Assembly (NCBI GenBank): GCA_903862425.1 | Contig: CAIOYC010000009.1 | Coordinates: forward strand, 496,001 to 560,000 | Direction of reading: 5' to 3' | Source of the DNA: an uncultured Caulobacterales bacterium | GTDB taxonomy: Bacteria; Pseudomonadota; Alphaproteobacteria; Caulobacterales; Caulobacteraceae | Length of the DNA: 64,000 bases | Part shown: in pieces, positions 9,322 to 18,433 of the stretch | How the letters are laid out: every line of letters begins with the position of its first letter | Numbering within the stretch: the first letter of the stretch is position 1 | Translations under genes and position numbers: made by a program | Notes under the pieces: generated by a model | What the model was told of the DNA's origin: nothing | Database searches by the model: none | What the model saw: the letters and a program-made list of their open reading frames with translations, nothing else

Positions 9322-10623
9322 ATGATTTCGCGACGTTCGATAATGGCGGCTGCTGGTGCGACTGCGGCGGCAGGGTCGGCAGAAGCGGCGGCTTCGCGCA
9401 GCAAGCCTCTGCCCAAGGGGTTCTTGTGGGGCACCGCCATCTCCGCCCACCAAAGCGAGGGCAACGACACCAATTCCGACACCTGGCTGCTCGAGAACGT
9501 CAAGCCGACGCTCTACAAGGACCGCTCCGGCGACGCCTGCGACAGCTATAACCGGTTCGAGGAAGACATCGCCCTGAACGCGGCGCTGGGTTTCAACTGC
9601 TATCGGTTCGGCATCGAGTGGGCGCGGATCGAGCCCAGCCCCGGCATCTTCTCCAATGCCGAGCTCGACCACTATGCCCGCGTGCTGGAAAGCTGTCACC
9701 GGCACGGCCAGACCCCGGTGGTGACCTTCAGCCACTTCTCCACCCCGCGCTGGTTCGCCGAGCGCGGAAACTTCGCCGAGCCGGATTCCCCCGACATCTT
9801 CGCCCGCTACTGCACCAGGGTGACCGAGCGCTTGGGTTCGCTGATGGGTATGGCTACCACCTTCAACGAGGCCAATATCCAGAACCTGCTGCAGGTGATG
9901 CCGCAGTACGCCGGGCTGATCCCGTTCACCCGGCCGATGATCGCGGCGGGGGCGAAGGCGACGGGATCGCCCAAGTTCACCTCGCTCCTGTTCTCAGATC
10001 CGGCGCTGACCGGCCCGAACCTGCTCGAAGCACACCGCAAGGGCTATGAGGCGATCAAGGCCGCGCGTCCCAGCCTGCCGGTAGGCGTCACCCTGACCAC
10101 GCAGGACATCCAGGCTGTGGGGCCGAACAGCCGGGCCGACGAGCTGCGCGCCAAGCTCTATGGCGGCTGGATCGACATGGCCAAGAGCCACGCGGACTTC
10201 GTGGGCGTGCAGACCTATACGCGTATACGGGTCGATGCGAAGGGCCCGATCGACCCGCCGAAGGGGGCGGAGATGACCGACGCGGGCTACGAATTCTATC
10301 CGGCGGCGCTGGGCAACACGATACGCTGGGCGCACCAGGCTATCGGCAAGCCGATCTACGTCACCGAAAACGGCATCGCCACCGACGACGACACCCGTCG
10401 TATCGCCTTCATCGACGAGGCGCTGAAAGGCGTGCGCGCCTGTATCGACGAGGGCATCCCGGTGCACAGCTACATGTACTGGTCGCTGCTCGACAACTTC
10501 GAGTGGACCTCCGGCTACGGCAAGCATTTCGGCCTGGTGGGCGTGGACCTCAACACCTTCAAGCGCACGCCCAAGCCCAGCGCCCGTTATCTCGGCAAAC
10601 GCGCCAGAATGAATCTGCTCTAG
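9322..10623 (+). CDS. Glycoside hydrolase family 1 beta-glycosidase, exported
   Basis: A 433-residue GH1 (beta-glucosidase-like) enzyme. The N-terminus SRRSIMAAAGATAAAGSAEA resembles a twin-arginine signal, so periplasmic action is likely. The family start GFLWGTAISAHQSEGN is present. The acid/base glutamate is in TFNEAN (near residue 175; most family members read NEP) and the nucleophile glutamate in YVTENGI (near 350). WSLLDNFEWTSGYGKHFGLVGVD is the usual sugar-binding C-terminus. The start is the ATG before the Tat-like motif; a longer frame extends upstream but lacks family similarity. The substrate cannot be read from sequence. Confidence 0.9.
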   Translation: MISRRSIMAAAGATAAAGSAEAAASRSKPLPKGFLWGTAISAHQSEGNDTNSDTWLLENVKPTLYKDRSGDACDSYNRFEEDIALNAALGFNCYRFGIEWARIEPSPGIFSNAELDHYARVLESCHRHGQTPVVTFSHFSTPRWFAERGNFAEPDSPDIFARYCTRVTERLGSLMGMATTFNEANIQNLLQVMPQYAGLIPFTRPMIAAGAKATGSPKFTSLLFSDPALTGPNLLEAHRKGYEAIKAARPSLPVGVTLTTQDIQAVGPNSRADELRAKLYGGWIDMAKSHADFVGVQTYTRIRVDAKGPIDPPKGAEMTDAGYEFYPAALGNTIRWAHQAIGKPIYVTENGIATDDDTRRIAFIDEALKGVRACIDEGIPVHSYMYWSLLDNFEWTSGYGKHFGLVGVDLNTFKRTPKPSARYLGKRARMNLL

Positions 10624-10658
10624 GCGAGCCCGGTGTTCCGGGCCTAAAGACCCGGCCC

Positions 10659-12050
10659 ATGAGTGTTTGGGACGGGTTGCCGACGCCGCGGCGCTATTGG
10701 TCGATCGCCGCCACCTGGCTGGCCCTGACCATGGCGGTGCTGGACGCCTCCATCGCCAATGTGGCGCTGCCCGCCATCGCGCGCGACCTGCACGCCCATC
10801 CGGCCGAATCGATCTGGATCGTCAACGCCTACCAGCTGGCCATCGTGGTCGCGCTCCTGCCGTTGGCGGCGCTGGGCGAGCTCATCAGCTATCGCCGCGT
10901 ATTTCAGGCCGGGCTTGTGCTGTTCGTGCTCGCCTCCGGCGGTTGCGCCATGGCGCATTCCCTGCCGGAGCTGGCGGTCGCGCGGATGGTCCAGGGGCTC
11001 GGCGCGGCCGGGGTGATGAGCGTGAACGGGGCGCTGGTGCGCTACACCTACCCGCACGGCCAGCTCGGGCGCGGGATCGGACTGAACGCTCTGGTGATCT
11101 CCGTGGCGGCGGTGATCGGGCCAACCATCGCCTCGGCCATACTGGCGGTGGGACCGTGGCAGTGGCTGTTCGCGGTGAACCTGCCCGTCGGCGCCCTGGC
11201 CTTCGCCGTCGCCTTCTATTCTCTGCCCGACAGCCCAAGGTCGGGTCGCCGGTTCGACTGGCCCTCCGCCGTACTCAACGTGCTGGCCTTCGGCCTCATC
11301 ATTACCGGGGTCGACGTGCTGACGCGCGGCGGCGGATCGAGCACCCTGTTCGGTTCGGTGGAGCTCGCGCTCGGCGCGCTGGCCGCCATCGTCCTGGTGC
11401 GCCGGTCGATGAACCAGCCGCGACCGCTGGTGCCCATCGACCTGTTGCGGGGTCGTCAGTTCAGCCTTTCGGTCGTCACCTCCATCGCCTCCTTCGCCGC
11501 CCAGATGCTGGCCTTCGTGGCGCTGCCTTTCTTCTTTCAGGGCACGCTGCATCGCAGTCAGGTGGAGACAGGGCTGCTGGTCACGCCCTGGCCGCTGGCG
11601 GTGGGCGTCACCGCGCCGCTGTCCGGTTATCTCGCCGACCGCTATTCTCCCGCCGTCCTGTCCGGCCTCGGGCTGGTGATCCTGGCGATGGGACTGACGC
11701 TGCTCGCCCTCCTGCCTGCTCACGCGGGGATGCTGGACGTGGCCTGGCGCATGGCGGTGTGCGGCGCGGGCTTCGGCGTCTTTCAGGCCCCCAACAACAG
11801 GACCATGCTTTCGGCTGCGCCCCTCGATCGTAGCGGGGCTGCGGCGGGCATGCTGTCCACCGCGCGGCTCAGCGGCCAGACCATCGGCGCGACGTTGACC
11901 GCCATCCTTTTCCGCGTAGCCTCGAACGGCGCGGTGCTGGCTCTGGGTCTCGGCGCCCTGTTCGCCATCGGCGCCTCGCTGGTCAGTTTCTCACGCCTGT
12001 TCGACCGGACGGCGTCCGGCGCTAAGCCAGCCGAAGGCGGACCTGGCTGA
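10659..12050 (+). CDS. MFS drug/solute transporter, DHA2-type 14-TM
   Basis: A 463-residue inner-membrane transporter with about 14 hydrophobic segments. The DHA2 (EmrB/QacA) signatures are LDASIANVALPAIARDL in TM1 and WIVNAYQLAIVVALLPL in TM2. It probably exports toxic compounds or metabolites with proton exchange. It starts 36 bases after the GH1 gene; a small hairpin (GCCCGG-TGTT-CCGGGC) lies in that gap and the ATG lacks a good Shine-Dalgarno sequence. Its 3' end overlaps the convergent 84-residue gene by 29 bases. Confidence 0.88.
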   Translation: MSVWDGLPTPRRYWSIAATWLALTMAVLDASIANVALPAIARDLHAHPAESIWIVNAYQLAIVVALLPLAALGELISYRRVFQAGLVLFVLASGGCAMAHSLPELAVARMVQGLGAAGVMSVNGALVRYTYPHGQLGRGIGLNALVISVAAVIGPTIASAILAVGPWQWLFAVNLPVGALAFAVAFYSLPDSPRSGRRFDWPSAVLNVLAFGLIITGVDVLTRGGGSSTLFGSVELALGALAAIVLVRRSMNQPRPLVPIDLLRGRQFSLSVVTSIASFAAQMLAFVALPFFFQGTLHRSQVETGLLVTPWPLAVGVTAPLSGYLADRYSPAVLSGLGLVILAMGLTLLALLPAHAGMLDVAWRMAVCGAGFGVFQAPNNRTMLSAAPLDRSGAAAGMLSTARLSGQTIGATLTAILFRVASNGAVLALGLGALFAIGASLVSFSRLFDRTASGAKPAEGGPG

Positions 12051-12276
12051 GGAAGGCCGCGCGCTCCACCTCGTTCTCCACCCGGAACCGGTCGAAGTCG
12101 CCGCTTTCACCGCGCAGGTCCGCGAACAGCCCGGCCGGATCCTCGTGGAAGTGCGCGAAGGCGCTGGAGCGGCGATAGAATGCTCCGCGCGACTTCTCCT
12201 TCAGACCGGGCATGGCGCGAAGCTCCGCCAGCAAGGGCTCCAGCGCGTCGAGCGCGGCGGCCCCCGCATGCTTCAC
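12022..12276 (-). CDS. Small conserved-looking protein of unknown function
   Basis: Eighty-four residues, soluble, with the core LKEKSRGAFYRRSSAFAHFHEDPAGLFADLR. Basic and aromatic residues are followed by an acidic helix, suggesting a folded domain rather than a shadow frame. Its GTG start shares one base with the stop of the GntR regulator gene (TAGTG), so the two are probably translated from one message. Its 3' end runs 29 bases into the end of the MFS gene on the other strand. No family name can be given. Confidence 0.6.
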   Translation of the reverse strand: MKHAGAAALDALEPLLAELRAMPGLKEKSRGAFYRRSSAFAHFHEDPAGLFADLRGESGDFDRFRVENEVERAAFLSQVRLRLA

Positions 12277-12980
12277 TAAAGGGACGAGCGGCTGGGCGGA
12301 TCGCCGACCAGGCGTTCGGCGGCGGCCTCGGCGGCGAAGCTGTCGCGGGCGGCGATGGCGGCCGCCAGTTCGCGGTGCAGTCGCACGTCTTCGAGCTGGG
12401 CTTCCGGCGACTGCTTTTCCATGGCCCAGATCCAGAAGCGGGTGGCGACGTTCTGCAGCGAGACCACGAAGCGGGCGAGGGTGGGGTTGTGGGTCGCCGT
12501 CGCCACCGCTCGGTGAAAGGTGCGGTCCATGGCCAGCATGGCGCGGAAGTCGGCCCCGGCGATGGCCGCCTCCGCCTCGTCGAAAGCGCTGGTGATGGCG
12601 GCGATGTCGTCCGCCGTGGCGTTGCGGGCGGCGAGGGCGGCGGTCTTGGCCTCCAGCATGTGGCGCACCTCGAAGGCCTGCTCGATCTCGCGAATATCCA
12701 GGGGCGCCACGACAGTGCCGACGCGTGGACGGCGCAGCACCAGGCCCTCCAGCGCCAGCCGCCCCAGCGCCTCGCGTACCCCGGCGATGCCGGCCACATA
12801 GCGCGTGGCCAGCGTCTTCTCGTCGAGCACGCTCATGGGCGCGAGGTCGCCGAGGATGATGTCGAGCAGCATCTGTTCGTAGATGCGCGCCTTGAGCAGG
12901 CCCGGCGCCCAGTCGCCATCGACGACGCTGGTTTCGGGGCCCTTCATGCGAGGCGGCTGTGAAATGTTAGGCGCGAGCAT
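12276..12980 (-). CDS. GntR-family transcriptional regulator (FCD subfamily)
   Basis: A 234-residue regulator. The winged helix-turn-helix is at about residues 30-95 (ARIYEQMLLDIILGDL, LDEKTLATRY, GVREALGRLALEGLV, GTVV). A helical FCD ligand-binding domain follows (EIEQAFEVRHMLEAKTAALAA, DRTFHRAVATATHNPTL, LHRELAAAI). FCD regulators respond to organic acids, sugar acids or related ligands. The ATG at 12980 has an AAGG upstream; an internal ATG at 12947 is possible. It is divergent from the TonB receptor/MFS pair, which it probably controls. Confidence 0.9.
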   Translation of the reverse strand: MLAPNISQPPRMKGPETSVVDGDWAPGLLKARIYEQMLLDIILGDLAPMSVLDEKTLATRYVAGIAGVREALGRLALEGLVLRRPRVGTVVAPLDIREIEQAFEVRHMLEAKTAALAARNATADDIAAITSAFDEAEAAIAGADFRAMLAMDRTFHRAVATATHNPTLARFVVSLQNVATRFWIWAMEKQSPEAQLEDVRLHRELAAAIAARDSFAAEAAAERLVGDPPSRSSL

Positions 12981-13029
12981 CGAAGGCCTTGCTTGCGGCC
13001 AAGGTGGCGCCGCCCTTTATGCTCGCTCC

Positions 13030-15411
13030 ATGTGGGGTCGCCTGTCCATACTGTTGTTTCTGAGCGCATCGGCGCCGGCTCTGGCCCAGGCCACCGCGCC
13101 GCCGCCGGCCGAGGCGCCGGTAGGGGAGATCGTCGTCACCGCGCGCGATCCGGCCGGTTTGCTGGAGCGCCGACCCTCCACCACGGTGTTCGGCCTCTCC
13201 AAGCCCCTGCTGGAGACGCCCCGGGCCGCCAGCTTCGCCACCGCCCTGACCCTGGAGCGCTATGGGGTCGAGGGGATCAACGACCTGGTGGCGATCTCGC
13301 CCGGCGCCTTCACCGACAGCTATTACGGCGTGGCGGGGTCGCTGAACCTGCGCGGCACTCTGGCGGAGAACTATTTCCGCGGCTTCAAGCGCATCGAGAA
13401 CCGCGGCACCTATCCCACGCCGCTCGGCGCCGCCGACCAGATCGACATTGTACGCGGCCCGCCGACCCCGGCGTTCGGCCCCGGCAAGGTGGGCGGCTAT
13501 CTCGACTTCACCCCCAAGACCGCCCGCACCCAGCGCGGCTATCTGGATCAGCCCACCGGCGAGATCGAAGCGACCCTTGGCGACTACGGCCAGAAGAAAA
13601 TCACCGGGCAGGTGGGTCTGCCGGCCAAGCTCGGCGGCGTGCAGGGCGGGGTTTATCTCTATGGCGAGGCGGCGGACGACACCGCCTTTTATCGGGGCAT
13701 CGATCCCAAGCACTATCTCGGCCAGGTTTCCGCGGACTTCGATCTCGGCGGCGGCTGGACCACGGCCTTTGGCGGCATGCTCTACGACAGCCGCGGCGCG
13801 GTGCAGACGCCGGGCTGGAACCGCCTGACCCAGGCCCTGGTCGATCACGGAACCTACACCACCGGTCGCAACACCGTTCTGGTGGACGCCAATCACGACG
13901 GCCAGCTGGAGCCGAGCGAGCTCGGCGGCGCGCTGGAGACCGGCTATTTCGGCTTCACGCCCTCCACCGATCCGCGCTTCGTGCTGAATACCGGCGTGGG
14001 GACGACGACCCTCGACCGGCGCACGGTGTTCGTGTCGAACGCCGACTTTTCCAACACGGACACCCAGACCTTCTATGGCGATCTCAGCCACGATCTGGGC
14101 CCCAACCGCGTGGCCAAGCTGCAGGTCTTCTACGATGCGCTCGATAACGAGCGTTATGTCTCCTACGGTTTCCCGGCCTCCTATCAGGCGCATGTGTGGG
14201 AGGGGCGGGCGAGCATCCTGTCCAACGACGTTCTGCTGGACGGCGCGATCAGGGCCCAGACTGTCCTTGGCCTGAGCTATCGCGCCTATGACGGGCGCCA
14301 GAGAGAGACCTTCAACGGCGGCTATATCTCCCTCGACCGTCGCGACCTGAGCTACGGCGCGACGGCGACCGACATCATCAACGATCCGTTCCAAGCCGGC
14401 GCCGCCGCCCTGGGATCGGTGTGGGAGACCGACGTACACAGCCGCATCGGCGACGCGGGCGCCTTTGCCGAGACCGATGTTAAACTGCCGCTGGGCTTCG
14501 ACATCACGGGCGGGGCGCGGGCCGACAGCTATCATCTGGTGTCGCGCGACGACGGCGCGGTGGTCTATGGCGTCACGCCGGGGCTGAGTTATCGGGCGGG
14601 GCAGGGCAGCTTCACCTGGAACGCGGCGGTGAGCTGGCAGTCGCCCTGGGGGCTGATGCCCTATGTGAGCTACGCCCATACCGCCGCGCCGGAGCTGACC
14701 CAGGCGGGCGGCGTCTCACCCAACCTGATCGCCGATGGCGCATGGTTGGCCCCGTCGGACCTGCGCGAAGCGGGGGTGAAGCTGCGCCTGTTCCAGGACG
14801 CGCTCACCGGCTCGCTCAGCGTCTATCGCCAGACGCGGACCCAGCTCGGCCTGAACAACGCCGTGGTCGGCACTCTGGGCCGGGGCGTCGAACTGGAGCT
14901 GCGTTGGGTGGTGGATCGCCACTTCAGCCTGACCTTCGCCGGGAACGACCAGCGCACAACCATCAAGGGGCCGGACAACAGTTTCATCGTTATCCCGTCG
15001 TCCGCTGCCGGCGTTTCGGGCGTGAACGGCTATGGCGGCGCCTATGTGGTCTATGCCCTGAGCCAGCTCGTGCCGGGCGACTACACCGACACCCTGATCC
15101 CGCGCCGGGTGCTCAGCCTCTACGGCACCTGGACCACTGACCGGCACGACTGGGGTCGGGCGGGGGCGACCCTCGGCGCCACCTCGGTATCGCGAACGGC
15201 GGGGGTGATCCCCGGCGCGGTACGCTTTCCGGCCTATTTCACCGCCAACGGCTCGGTCTTCTATGAGCGCGGTTCGTGGCGGGTGGCGGCCAATATCGAC
15301 AACCTCACCGACAAGCTCTACTTCACCCCCGTGGCCGACGTGTACGCCAATGTCGCCACCCTCCCGAGCGTAGGCCGGACCTTCCGGATGAGCCTGCGGC
15401 GGAGTTTCTGA
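13030..15411 (+). CDS. TonB-dependent outer-membrane receptor, siderophore type
   Basis: A 793-residue outer-membrane beta-barrel importer with a signal peptide ending near ALAQA (residue 19). A TonB box-like GEIVVTAR precedes the plug domain, which has NLRGTLAENYFRGFKRIENRG and the variant IDIVRGPPTPAFGPGKVGGYLDF near residue 140. The protein ends in the barrel signature RMSLRRSF with a terminal Phe. The plug resembles ferric-siderophore receptors. Its stop overlaps the start of the MFS gene (TGATG), so the two are one unit opposite a GntR regulator, suggesting uptake of one ligand across both membranes. Confidence 0.92.
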   Translation: MWGRLSILLFLSASAPALAQATAPPPAEAPVGEIVVTARDPAGLLERRPSTTVFGLSKPLLETPRAASFATALTLERYGVEGINDLVAISPGAFTDSYYGVAGSLNLRGTLAENYFRGFKRIENRGTYPTPLGAADQIDIVRGPPTPAFGPGKVGGYLDFTPKTARTQRGYLDQPTGEIEATLGDYGQKKITGQVGLPAKLGGVQGGVYLYGEAADDTAFYRGIDPKHYLGQVSADFDLGGGWTTAFGGMLYDSRGAVQTPGWNRLTQALVDHGTYTTGRNTVLVDANHDGQLEPSELGGALETGYFGFTPSTDPRFVLNTGVGTTTLDRRTVFVSNADFSNTDTQTFYGDLSHDLGPNRVAKLQVFYDALDNERYVSYGFPASYQAHVWEGRASILSNDVLLDGAIRAQTVLGLSYRAYDGRQRETFNGGYISLDRRDLSYGATATDIINDPFQAGAAALGSVWETDVHSRIGDAGAFAETDVKLPLGFDITGGARADSYHLVSRDDGAVVYGVTPGLSYRAGQGSFTWNAAVSWQSPWGLMPYVSYAHTAAPELTQAGGVSPNLIADGAWLAPSDLREAGVKLRLFQDALTGSLSVYRQTRTQLGLNNAVVGTLGRGVELELRWVVDRHFSLTFAGNDQRTTIKGPDNSFIVIPSSAAGVSGVNGYGGAYVVYALSQLVPGDYTDTLIPRRVLSLYGTWTTDRHDWGRAGATLGATSVSRTAGVIPGAVRFPAYFTANGSVFYERGSWRVAANIDNLTDKLYFTPVADVYANVATLPSVGRTFRMSLRRSF

Positions 15412-16610
15412 TGACCCGCCCATACCTGGCGCTCGGCGCGCTCAGCCTGCTGTTCTTTGTTATCACGGCGGGCAGTTTTACGTCGCTCGGCGTGGTGCTG
15501 CCGGAGATGGTTGTCGCCCTACATTGGGACTGGTCGCAGGCCGGCCTCGGCTACACGGTGCTCGGCGTGGCGTGCGGGCTGGCCAGCCTCGCCCCGGCGC
15601 TGGTGATCCGTCGGCTGGGCGTTCGCCCTTCGCTCCTGCTCGGCGGTGTGCTGACGGCGGCGGGGCTGATGGGCTTCGCTTCGGCAGGAACCACGGCGCG
15701 CTATCTGCTCGGCGCCGCGTCGCTCGGGGTAGGGTTCGCGCTTCTGGCCACCATCCCGGCGACCTATGTGCTGTCGCGCCTGTTCAAGCATCTGTCGGCG
15801 GCGTTCGGGGTCTATTTCACCGCCGGGGGGCTGGGCGCTGCGGCGGGGCCGTGGCTCTACACCCTGGCCAAGACGGCGCATCTGGACTGGCGCGGCTACT
15901 GGACCGCCATGGCGCTGGTCACCCTCGCGGCGGCCTGCCTCGCCGCAGCTTTGTGCGGAGGCGTGTCCGACGAAGCGCAGCCCACGCCGGATGCGCAGGA
16001 GACGAGCGAAGGGTGGAGTGTCGCCGCCGCGCTGCGCACACCCAATTTCTGGATCATCACCGCCGCCTACACCGCCTATCTGCTCTGCGAGACCTCGGTG
16101 AACAGCCTGTCGGTGGCGCATCTCACAGGCCGCGGCATCGCGCCCGCGGTGGCGGGGGGGATGCTGAGCCTGCAGGCCCTGGTCAACGCCGCCGCACGGG
16201 CCGGCGGCGGGGCGCTCGGCGAGCGGGTTCGGCCGCGCGCCCTGGTGATCGCGGCCCTGGCGCTCACCTGCGGCGGCATCGTGGCCCTGGCCCTGGCGAG
16301 GGGCTATCCGCTGATGCTGACCTATGTGCTCGGTGTCGGCATCGGCTACGGCGTCAGCTATCTGGCGACCACCGTCTTGCTGCTCGACACCTTCGGGCGG
16401 AAGAACAATCTCGAGCTGTTCTCGATCATGTGCCTGGTGTCGACCCTGGCGGCGGCGGGGCCGTGGATCGGCGGGGCGCTGAAGGACCGCTACGGCGGCT
16501 TCGAAGGCGCCTTCTGGCTGTTCGCCGCCATCGCCGCCATCGCGCTTGTGGCCGTGCTCCTGATGCGTCCGCTTCAGACCAGGGCGATGGCCGACAGCAG
16601 CCGGCCATAG
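15411..16610 (+). CDS. MFS transporter, 12-TM, partner of the TonB receptor
   Basis: A 399-residue major facilitator protein with about 12 hydrophobic segments and short loops. It includes the GRKNNLELFSIMCLVSTLAAAGPWIGGALKDRYGG region typical of the oxalate/formate-like and siderophore-import MFS groups. Translational coupling to the TonB receptor by a one-base overlap suggests that it carries the same ligand across the inner membrane. Its last 37 bases overlap the convergent pgeF gene. Confidence 0.85.
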   Translation: MTRPYLALGALSLLFFVITAGSFTSLGVVLPEMVVALHWDWSQAGLGYTVLGVACGLASLAPALVIRRLGVRPSLLLGGVLTAAGLMGFASAGTTARYLLGAASLGVGFALLATIPATYVLSRLFKHLSAAFGVYFTAGGLGAAAGPWLYTLAKTAHLDWRGYWTAMALVTLAAACLAAALCGGVSDEAQPTPDAQETSEGWSVAAALRTPNFWIITAAYTAYLLCETSVNSLSVAHLTGRGIAPAVAGGMLSLQALVNAAARAGGGALGERVRPRALVIAALALTCGGIVALALARGYPLMLTYVLGVGIGYGVSYLATTVLLLDTFGRKNNLELFSIMCLVSTLAAAGPWIGGALKDRYGGFEGAFWLFAAIAAIALVAVLLMRPLQTRAMADSSRP

Positions 16611-17353
16611 TCGCCCTCGCCACGCTTGAAGGCGCGGCGGTTGGAGAAGAACAGGTCCTCCTCGGCGCAGGTGTCGTGGCCGATCCATTCGCGGTTTGTC
16701 ACGCCCGCCGCGTCCAACCGCGACAGCACGAAGGCGGGCAGGTCGAACATACGCTTGTCCGCCGCCGCGCCGGGGGTGAAGAACCGCTCGAAGCTGGCGT
16801 CCTTGGCCGTGAATTCGCGCAGGAACTCCTCGCCGACCTCATAGGACTGCGGGCCGATGCAGGCGCCCACCGCCGCGACGATGTTCTCCCGCGTCGCGCC
16901 AGCGCTCACCATGGCCTCGACGGTGTTCTCCGCCACGCCGCCGAGCGCGCCGCGCCAGCCTGCGTGAGCGGCGGCCACCACCCTCGCTTCGGGATCGGCC
17001 AACAGGATAGGCGCGCAGTCCGCCGCCAGGGCGCCGCAGACCAGGCCCCGTGTGGCGGTCACCACCCCGTCGCCTTCGGGACGCTCGTCGCCCCAGGCGC
17101 GTTCGGCGATCAGCACCGTGGGGGAGTGAATCTGATAGCAGGTGAGGAGTGAGGTCGGCTCGGCGCCGAACCAGGCTGCGGCGCGTCTCCGGTTCTCCGC
17201 CACGTCCGCCGCCTCGTCCTTGGAGCCGCGCCCAGCGTTCAAGCTGGCATAGATACCCGCGGAGACCCCGCCCTTACGTGTGAAGAAGGCGTGCTTGATC
17301 CCCGGCAGGGCGGACAGCAGCGGCGAGGCGAGGGGCGCGAGGGAGTCGTGCAT
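16574..17353 (-). CDS. pgeF: Polyphenol oxidase/purine nucleoside phosphorylase family protein
   Basis: A 259-residue member of the multicopper-like YfiH/PgeF family (DUF152). The metal-binding residues are in YQIHSPTVL (near 76), ALAADCAPILL (near 112) and AAHAGWRG (near 130). Bacterial members have been linked to peptidoglycan precursor editing and nucleoside cleavage. It is the last gene of lgt-midA-pgeF, nine bases after midA, and overlaps the MFS gene tail on the other strand. Confidence 0.92.
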   Translation of the reverse strand: MHDSLAPLASPLLSALPGIKHAFFTRKGGVSAGIYASLNAGRGSKDEAADVAENRRRAAAWFGAEPTSLLTCYQIHSPTVLIAERAWGDERPEGDGVVTATRGLVCGALAADCAPILLADPEARVVAAAHAGWRGALGGVAENTVEAMVSAGATRENIVAAVGACIGPQSYEVGEEFLREFTAKDASFERFFTPGAAADKRMFDLPAFVLSRLDAAGVTNREWIGHDTCAEEDLFFSNRRAFKRGEGDYGRLLSAIALV

Positions 17354-17362
17354 GGAGGGATT

Positions 17363-18433
17363 CTAACCCTCGAATCCCGCCGGGGCGAGGTCCGGCGCGT
17401 AGATGCAGACAACCTTGAACAGCGCTCCCATCTCCTCCGGCGCAGTCAGGCGATGGTGCTGGCGGGCAATGATCCGGGCCTGATCGGGCCGGGCCTTGGC
17501 GAGGGCCTGGGCGCGCAGGTCGATGCCGAGGGCGCGAAGGAAATCGCCCTGGCCGATGATGTGCGTCGTGGCGGCGCCGGCGGCGCGAGCGGCGGCGGCG
17601 AAGGCGGGGAAGTCGGCGTGGACGGTGAGGTCGGCCTCGCCGGCGGTGGCCAGCCGGTCTACCTTCTGGTGCGCTTTCAACGCCTGCAGGGTGTCGCCGG
17701 GCTCGGGGCTGTCGCGGCCATAGTCGATGAATAGGGCGCCGCCGCCGTCCTGGGCGATACGCGCGCCGACCTCCGTCCCAAGCGCCTCCTGTGCGGGCGA
17801 AACCTCTATCAACGCGCCGGGTTCGATACCCGTCAGCCCCGCGGGCGGCCTGAAACCTTCCGGCGCGGGGGCGAGGCCGAAGGTCAGGGCGCCGTCTGCA
17901 TCCAGACCCACGCGTCGCTCGGCCCAACCGCGCTCGGTGCGGACAAACTGACGGGCAGGGAGACAATCGAGCAGTTCGTTGGCGATCAGGATCATGGGCG
18001 CGCCGCCTGGAACCTCGGCCAATGCGCCGGCCCAGCGCACGCCCTGGTCCGCCAAGCGTTCCCGCTGCTGCGCCATCAGGGGCGCCGAGGTCTCCACCAG
18101 CCAGACCTCAGCGCAGGCGCGAAAGGTGGGGATGACCCGCGCCGCCTTCAGGAGGTCGGCCATCAGGGTTCCGTCCCCCGGTCCCATCTCCACCAGCCGG
18201 AACGGGGCCGGCTGACCGAGGCGGGTCCACGTGTCGATGGCCCACAGCCCGATCAGCTCGCCGAACATCTGCGACACCATGGGCGCGGTAATGAAGTCGC
18301 CATCGGCGCCGAGGGCGGGGCGGGTGGCGTAATAGCCGAATTCAGGATCGTGCAGGCAGAGGCGCATGAAGGCCTCCACCGTCATCGGACCGTCCGCCTG
18401 GATCAGGCGGACCAGCCTAGCGCTGAGACTCAT
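17363..18433 (-). CDS. MidA/NDUFAF7-family SAM-dependent methyltransferase
   Basis: A 356-residue class I methyltransferase. SAM-binding motif I is VEMGPGDGTLMADLL near residue 80, followed by ANELLDCLPARQFV and FIDYGRD (near 230), matching the MidA family whose mitochondrial member NDUFAF7 methylates an arginine of a complex I subunit. In bacteria the target is unproven. The ATG at 18433 lies 17 bases inside the end of lgt; the longer reading frame upstream is just the lgt repeat in another frame and is not used. Confidence 0.9.
   Translation of the reverse strand: MSLSARLVRLIQADGPMTVEAFMRLCLHDPEFGYYATRPALGADGDFITAPMVSQMFGELIGLWAIDTWTRLGQPAPFRLVEMGPGDGTLMADLLKAARVIPTFRACAEVWLVETSAPLMAQQRERLADQGVRWAGALAEVPGGAPMILIANELLDCLPARQFVRTERGWAERRVGLDADGALTFGLAPAPEGFRPPAGLTGIEPGALIEVSPAQEALGTEVGARIAQDGGGALFIDYGRDSPEPGDTLQALKAHQKVDRLATAGEADLTVHADFPAFAAAARAAGAATTHIIGQGDFLRALGIDLRAQALAKARPDQARIIARQHHRLTAPEEMGALFKVVCIYAPDLAPAGFEG

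Noticed and set aside
12967..14679. A 570-codon open frame antisense to the TonB receptor gene
   Set aside because: High-GC shadow frame; composition is Arg/Gly/Ala/Val-rich without domain signs, while the plus strand encodes a clear receptor.
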